IMG/VR virus record: IMGVR_UViG_3300044647_001141
Span: 1-54,235 of that record
DNA: 54,235 bases
Strand: one strand, 5' to 3'
DNA from: a virus
Below, piece after piece: positions 50,501 to 54,235 of this stretch. The notes under the pieces were generated by a model. It was not told the origin of the DNA. It saw only the letters and a list, made by a program, of their open reading frames with translations, and ran no database searches. How positions within the stretch are numbered: the stretch's first letter is position 1; each line of letters starts with the position of its first letter. A program made the position numbers and the translations under genes.

Positions 50501-50713
50501 ATGCCAATAAAATTCAAATTCGACCTGGAATGGTATCAGCCGCTTTACCTTAAAACAGACCCCGAACAGTCACCTTTTTTGCTGATAGGAATTGCTATAT
50601 CTCCAAATGGCCCTATCTTTACATTGGTAAATCAAGGCGAGGAAATCTCCTGTTATGAGGGTGAATTCACCACTGAAATAGATGATTCTCTGAAGCTTGG
50701 AATACAAAGTTGA
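50501..50713 (+). CDS. Small hypothetical protein
   Basis: A 70-residue acidic beta-rich protein starting at ATG 50501 (MPIKFKFDLEWYQPLYLK); the longer open frame upstream has no likely start. It has GIAISPNGPIFTLVNQG and an acidic end (EFTTEIDDSLKLGIQS). It lies between the peptidase and the attP-like repeats and may be a host-interaction factor. The family is not recognised. Confidence 0.5.
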   Translation: MPIKFKFDLEWYQPLYLKTDPEQSPFLLIGIAISPNGPIFTLVNQGEEISCYEGEFTTEIDDSLKLGIQS

Positions 50714-50715
50714 TT

Positions 50716-50949
50716 TTTGGTCACACTGCGGTCACAGATGCGTATAAGTTATTGACAATCATATATTTATTAATTAGCGACTCGACTTGTAATTATACGC
50801 AAATACAACATATACTGGTTATTTAGCCTGAAAATCGGATAACTAATTTACTTATTTCTTTTTTAGAATTGAATTTACGTAGTATATTTGGTCACACTAC
50901 GGTCACATAAATCAACCTGGTCACATTGTGTGACTAAAAATCGTGACCA
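50716..50949. repeat. GTCACA repeats at the integrase, candidate attP/operator region
   Basis: A direct repeat TTTGGTCACACT plus one variable base plus CGGTCACA occurs at 50716-50736 and 50887-50907. A perfect inverted repeat GTCACA-TTG-TGTGAC is at 50920-50934, and another GTGACC is at 50943. The interval is otherwise strongly A+T-rich and without genes. Such clusters beside a tyrosine integrase are typical of attP arm or core sites. Confidence 0.55.
50883..50890 (+). promoter_or_regulatory. Probable integrase promoter
   Basis: TATATTTG matches the Bacteroidota -7 box, with a T-rich stretch about 20 bases upstream (50855-50864). The second 21-base direct repeat begins within the box, so whatever binds the repeat should also control this promoter. 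The integrase ATG is 88 bases downstream. Confidence 0.5.
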
Positions 50950-50977
50950 AAGTCCAAAAAAAACCAAAAAAGCAGCA

Positions 50978-52204
50978 ATGAAAATCACTTTCTATCTCCG
51001 TGATACATCGGACAAAGAATCAGCAATTTGGATACAAGGCTACTGCTCCGATGGCCGCATCAGAAAATCAATAGGGAAGATCATACCGACATCCGCATGG
51101 AAGGATGGCTGGGTATCATACAAGGGGGTCCACCCAAAGGATAGGGCGTCAGTGGAAACCGCGGAGGCATACATGCGATACATCCGCTCGACCATAGACA
51201 ACCTTCTGCTCAATACACGCATGAAGGATGGCCTCATAATGAAGTCGGATATATTGGCAATCATCTCCGGCGAGGAAAGTGTGAAAGCAGAGAAAAGGGA
51301 TCTGTCTAAATCCTTGTTTACAATCATCCAAAAGATGGGACGAGGAGAGATACTGACGCCGGCCGGCAACAGATACACCGACAATACAATCAAGACATTC
51401 ATGATTGCCTACAAAAAGATCATCAAATATTTTGAAGGAAGATCGCTTGATGAAATAACTGAAAATGACATTACAAATTTTAAGAACTATTGTTTCTCCA
51501 GAAAACTGTCGTTCAATAGCACGACATTGGTCATGAATAAATTCAAGGTGTTGATCAATGAGTTGACAAAACTTGGAGAGTACAGCGGTCCGCTCAGTGA
51601 TGTTAAGATGAGCCAAAGGAACAGAAAGGTGCAGAAGATATTCCTAACCGAGGAGGAAATTGAACGCATACACAATGTCGATCTCTCGCATGACGAAAGA
51701 CTTGTGAAATACCGGAACTTATGGTTGACGATGTATTATACCGGACTTAGATTCAGTGATGCCGAGAAACTGAAGCCAGATAACATTGTCGGAGATACCA
51801 TCCAGCTGATGAACAAAAAGACCAAAAAGATAGTCGTGATTCCTATCATGCCTAAACTAAAGGAACTGCTTGAAAAAAACAAAGGCATGTTTGTTTCTGC
51901 CATCGCCATATCAAATATGAACATTACCATCCGGGAAATATGCCGACTGGCAGGCATCAACGAGAAGGTGACAATTAAGAAAGACCGGGCCGGTGTCATA
52001 CATGAGATCACCACTGAGAAATGGAGGCTTGTAACATCGCATACGGCAAGAAGAAGCATCACAACGAATATGCAGAGAAACCATATCCCTTATGAGATTG
52101 CAGGGGATATGTTAGGCATGAGCCGGAATACCTGGGATCATTACAACAAGATGACACCACAGGAAAAAGCATCGGAACTAAAGAAACTGGACTTCTTCAA
52201 ATAA
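50978..52204 (+). CDS. int: Tyrosine recombinase (phage integrase)
   Basis: A 408-residue integrase from the ATG at 50978, after a long A-rich leader. It has an N-terminal arm-binding domain (KITFYLRDTSDKESAIWIQG), a core-binding SAM-like helical domain (about 105-205) and a catalytic domain. Catalytic residues: R258 in TGLRFSD, a Lys at about 283 in the beta hairpin, H355 and R358 in SHTARRS, and nucleophile Y389 in WDHYNKM. The usual His/Trp of the fifth position ('LGH') is Met381 (MLGMSRNT). It resembles Bacteroidota integrases of prophages and conjugative elements. It would integrate the genome at a host attB. Confidence 0.9.
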   Translation: MKITFYLRDTSDKESAIWIQGYCSDGRIRKSIGKIIPTSAWKDGWVSYKGVHPKDRASVETAEAYMRYIRSTIDNLLLNTRMKDGLIMKSDILAIISGEESVKAEKRDLSKSLFTIIQKMGRGEILTPAGNRYTDNTIKTFMIAYKKIIKYFEGRSLDEITENDITNFKNYCFSRKLSFNSTTLVMNKFKVLINELTKLGEYSGPLSDVKMSQRNRKVQKIFLTEEEIERIHNVDLSHDERLVKYRNLWLTMYYTGLRFSDAEKLKPDNIVGDTIQLMNKKTKKIVVIPIMPKLKELLEKNKGMFVSAIAISNMNITIREICRLAGINEKVTIKKDRAGVIHEITTEKWRLVTSHTARRSITTNMQRNHIPYEIAGDMLGMSRNTWDHYNKMTPQEKASELKKLDFFK

Positions 52205-52208
52205 GCAA

Positions 52209-52233
52209 AAGACCCATATCAATTATGGGTCTT
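52209..52233. terminator. Bidirectional terminator between integrase and primase-helicase
   Basis: A perfect 10-bp stem AAGACCCATA (52209-52218) and TATGGGTCTT (52224-52233) with a 5-base loop. It lies between convergent genes; the stop codon of the minus-strand gene is in the loop. T-rich sequence follows on the plus strand and A-rich sequence precedes it, so both directions could terminate. Confidence 0.85.
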
Positions 52234-53898
52234 CTTGTATTGCCTCGTTTGGGTGTCGAACAGATACTCGATCCTTCCGAGCTGCCCAAGCCATGACCGC
52301 TTAATCTTTTGGATGTGGATCTCCACCACTCCGGTCTCAAAATCCCTCCATACGGCGAACCCGTTATCGGCATGATTGAAAAAGTGTGCGCTGCCGCTGA
52401 TTTGGTACATGGTCGGAACCTCGTACTTCCCGTTCTCTTTCTTCAGTTTGGTAGGGTGGGCGATGAGGAAGATATGCACGCCGTACTTGCGGGTGAAGAC
52501 CTTTATCTTCTTGAGGCATTGGTTTATGTACTGCGTCTCGCTCTGCCCGGGTTCCAGGGCGGCCTCAATATAGTTCCAGGGGTCGATGACCACACCATTG
52601 ATGCCGCGCTGAACCACAAGCATCCTGCACTTCTCCAGTATGGCGTCAATGGTGAACTCGGTCTCGTCGATGTTGACAAAGAAGAAATGCTCGTCTATCA
52701 TGCCTGCCGCATACTCGGCCTCATGCCGGAGCATCATCTTGTTGGCATCCGCCCTCGGCTGGAACGACTTGCCGACAATCTTCTGCATGAGCAGGGTGAC
52801 GTGTATGGCAGGCGGCTGTGTCTCAAAACTGAACACGCCCCACTTCCAATCATGTTTGATCCGCATCTGAGCCATGATCCAGTCTACGAACTCGCTCTTT
52901 CCGGATCCCGGACTACCGGTCACAATCCACAGCTCCCCGTTGCTCTGGTTAAAGGAGGCGTGTTCATCAAAGCCGTCGATGCCCGCCTTGAGACCGGGCG
53001 GGTATCCATTTGTGTACAGCTCCTGCACATCATCGTACATGTCCTCAAGGGTCACAACGCCTTCCACCGGGAACGGCTTGGCTTCCGAAAATAGTTTCTT
53101 GACCGCGTCCCTTCCGTGGTTGAGCAGCACCTCATTGGAGTCCTTGCAGCCTTGAGGATATTCCACCTTGTAGCACCTGTGCTTTCCAAGACGGCGAGCC
53201 AGCTCATCACGCAGGGCATGGCCTGCCTGGTCACCATCGGTGGCGATGACAATCTTGTCCATCACCTCAAAGTACTCCCAGCAGTTTTCCAGGTACTCCA
53301 GTTTGGCATTGGATGAAAGCGATGCGCCGTTCGGCACCGAGATGGCATTGAATATCCCGGATTCCACGGCGGTAAGAACATCAATCTCGCCCTCCACTAT
53401 GATACATTCCCGCTCGTGCTTGATGGCGTCAAGGTTGTAGAAGATGAGTTCCGCACCGCTGACCATCTTGAACTCCTTTTGCGGTCCCCGGTATTTGATG
53501 TTGATGAGCTGCTCATCCCGGATGTAGTTAAAGCATACGCACAGCAGTTTGTCGTTCACCTGCGGCATCCACTCCAGGGTCTCCGTGATGCCCATGCGCA
53601 GCAGCGTGTTGTTGCTGATGCCTCTTACGCCCTCGAACCAGGCGACAATATCATCGCTCAGATGCTGAATGCGCTTCTGCGGGCGGATGTATTCCCTGGC
53701 CTCCCTTTTGACGTACTTATCGCCGGCGAATCCCTTGAAATCGCATGGATGGTTGTGGCACCTGAATAGTCCGGTCTCAACGTCGACGGAGAGCGACCGG
53801 TCATGGCGATGCTTGCGGGTATGATGGCATTTGGGGCAGAAAGTCTTGCCGCCGGCCACCTTTGAGATGTCGATGTCGTACTTCGCCCACTGAAACAT
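52219..53898 (-). CDS. Primase-helicase (T7 gp4/Twinkle-like)
   Basis: A 559-residue bifunctional replication protein. The N-terminal zinc-binding domain has CPKC (21-24) and CHNHPC (47-52). A TOPRIM primase core follows with IIVEGEID (E169) and IATDGDQAG (D221, D223). The C-terminal RecA-like DnaB-family helicase has Walker A GSPGSGKS (328-335), a Walker B GVVIDPWN and LIAHPTK. It would unwind the fork and lay primers, as in T7. It is complete. It shares one base with the upstream gene and reads away from the right edge of the window. No DNA polymerase is visible in the window, so it may use the host's. Confidence 0.9.
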   Translation of the reverse strand: MFQWAKYDIDISKVAGGKTFCPKCHHTRKHRHDRSLSVDVETGLFRCHNHPCDFKGFAGDKYVKREAREYIRPQKRIQHLSDDIVAWFEGVRGISNNTLLRMGITETLEWMPQVNDKLLCVCFNYIRDEQLINIKYRGPQKEFKMVSGAELIFYNLDAIKHERECIIVEGEIDVLTAVESGIFNAISVPNGASLSSNAKLEYLENCWEYFEVMDKIVIATDGDQAGHALRDELARRLGKHRCYKVEYPQGCKDSNEVLLNHGRDAVKKLFSEAKPFPVEGVVTLEDMYDDVQELYTNGYPPGLKAGIDGFDEHASFNQSNGELWIVTGSPGSGKSEFVDWIMAQMRIKHDWKWGVFSFETQPPAIHVTLLMQKIVGKSFQPRADANKMMLRHEAEYAAGMIDEHFFFVNIDETEFTIDAILEKCRMLVVQRGINGVVIDPWNYIEAALEPGQSETQYINQCLKKIKVFTRKYGVHIFLIAHPTKLKKENGKYEVPTMYQISGSAHFFNHADNGFAVWRDFETGVVEIHIQKIKRSWLGQLGRIEYLFDTQTRQYKKTHN

Positions 53899-54230
53899 TA
53901 ATTGCCTTTTTTAGTTAGCTCCTCCATGATTGCCACCACCTTTCTGCGGAACTGCTTTTCGGCATTCTTTCGGTTAAGGGCGGAGCAGTACAGGCATCCG
54001 TCTTTTGTGATCACGCGGGATTTACTGCCGCCGCCAAGGGTCACATGCGCCTCAAATTTGGCGAGGCTAATCTCGTTGGTGTTGCTGTCCCATTCCCAGA
54101 TCTTATGTCCATCGCCGGGGATGATGCTGCCGACAAATACCATCTTCTTCTCAACCGGAATCTCCTTCACCACCTCGGTGCGGTGTTCTTTTGGCTTTCT
54201 GTTCAGCAGGTGCTGGAGTAGCTGCTTCAT
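53898..54230 (-). CDS. Small hypothetical protein upstream of the primase-helicase
   Basis: A 110-residue protein starting at ATG 54228-54230, five bases from the window edge, so upstream signals are not visible. The N-terminus is helical and basic, followed by a beta-rich centre (MVFVGSIIPGDGHKIWEWDS, FEAHVTLGGGSKSRVITK), a Cys pair (DGCLYCSALN) and a basic helix (AEKQFRRKVVAIMEELTK). The stop overlaps the helicase start. A replication accessory role is plausible by position. No family is recognised. Confidence 0.6.
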   Translation of the reverse strand: MKQLLQHLLNRKPKEHRTEVVKEIPVEKKMVFVGSIIPGDGHKIWEWDSNTNEISLAKFEAHVTLGGGSKSRVITKDGCLYCSALNRKNAEKQFRRKVVAIMEELTKKGN

Positions 54231-54235
54231 GGTTT

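Noticed and set aside
52309-53094. 261-codon open frame on the plus strand inside the primase-helicase gene
   Set aside because: It is a shadow of the helicase codons with no motif. The helicase has all catalytic motifs.
1-54235. tRNA or rRNA genes
   Set aside because: I saw no convincing cloverleaf or rRNA segment on either strand by eye. A dedicated search could still find a tRNA.
1-54235. Closed circular genome
   Set aside because: The first gene lacks its N-terminus and the last 5 bases after the final gene cannot supply it, so the ends do not join in the given window.

Overview
The window looks like most of the genome of a temperate, short-tailed (podovirus-like) phage of a Bacteroidota host. 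Three things point to that host: promoter-like TAnnTTTG boxes (the Bacteroidota -7 element) upstream of several operons, a near absence of Shine-Dalgarno sites with A-rich leaders of the type AAACCAAAAAAC before start codons, and Bacteroidota-typical families (DUF4468, fibre repeats ending in NVGIGTT). No bacterial chromosomal gene is visible at either edge. The leftmost gene is cut by the window edge and its missing N-terminus is not at the right edge, so the window is not a closed circle as given.

Layout. (1) 1-6555, plus strand: tail of a winged-helix replication protein, a coiled-coil protein, a GroES-like protein, small unknowns, a winged-helix small-terminase candidate, the large terminase, an Acb2/Tad1-like candidate anti-defence protein and a PD-(D/E)XK nuclease. 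(2) 6596-12714, minus strand: an accessory/early cassette. Read in its own direction it holds a winged-helix replication protein, a C5 cytosine methyltransferase gene that carries two further reading frames inside it (an LPTP-repeat protein and an HNH endonuclease), about ten tiny A+T-rich genes including two of 45 and 55 codons, a zinc-ribbon membrane protein and an exported DUF4468 protein. (3) 12858-19940, plus strand: portal, scaffold-like protein, major capsid protein and two further virion candidates, set off by terminators and promoters. (4) 19937-28672: two very repetitive tail fibres and small downstream genes. (5) 28747-36707: connector/tail proteins, a VRR-NUC nuclease, a 1090-residue tail-nozzle-like protein and internal virion proteins. 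(6) 36712-45933: one 3073-codon polyvalent protein with a ParB-like domain, probably injected with the DNA. (7) 45988-50713: lysis cassette (holin-like proteins, CHAP endolysin, spanin-like protein), a metallophosphoesterase and a papain-like peptidase. (8) 50716-52204: attP-like repeats and a tyrosine integrase. (9) 52219-54230, minus strand: a T7 gp4-like primase-helicase and a small upstream gene.

How it fits together. The terminase pumps DNA through the portal into a capsid built on the scaffold. The tail and fibres recognise the host, and the polyvalent protein probably enters with the DNA. Replication depends on the primase-helicase plus two winged-helix proteins. Methylation, nuclease and Acb2-like genes would handle host defence, and the integrase allows lysogeny. 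Five sites of the form TACGY-N7-GCGTA lie on or beside the promoters of the virion operons and may be operators for a common regulator.

The most striking feature is the methyltransferase locus at 10009-11706, where about four fifths of a 1.7 kb gene appears to encode protein in two frames of the same strand.
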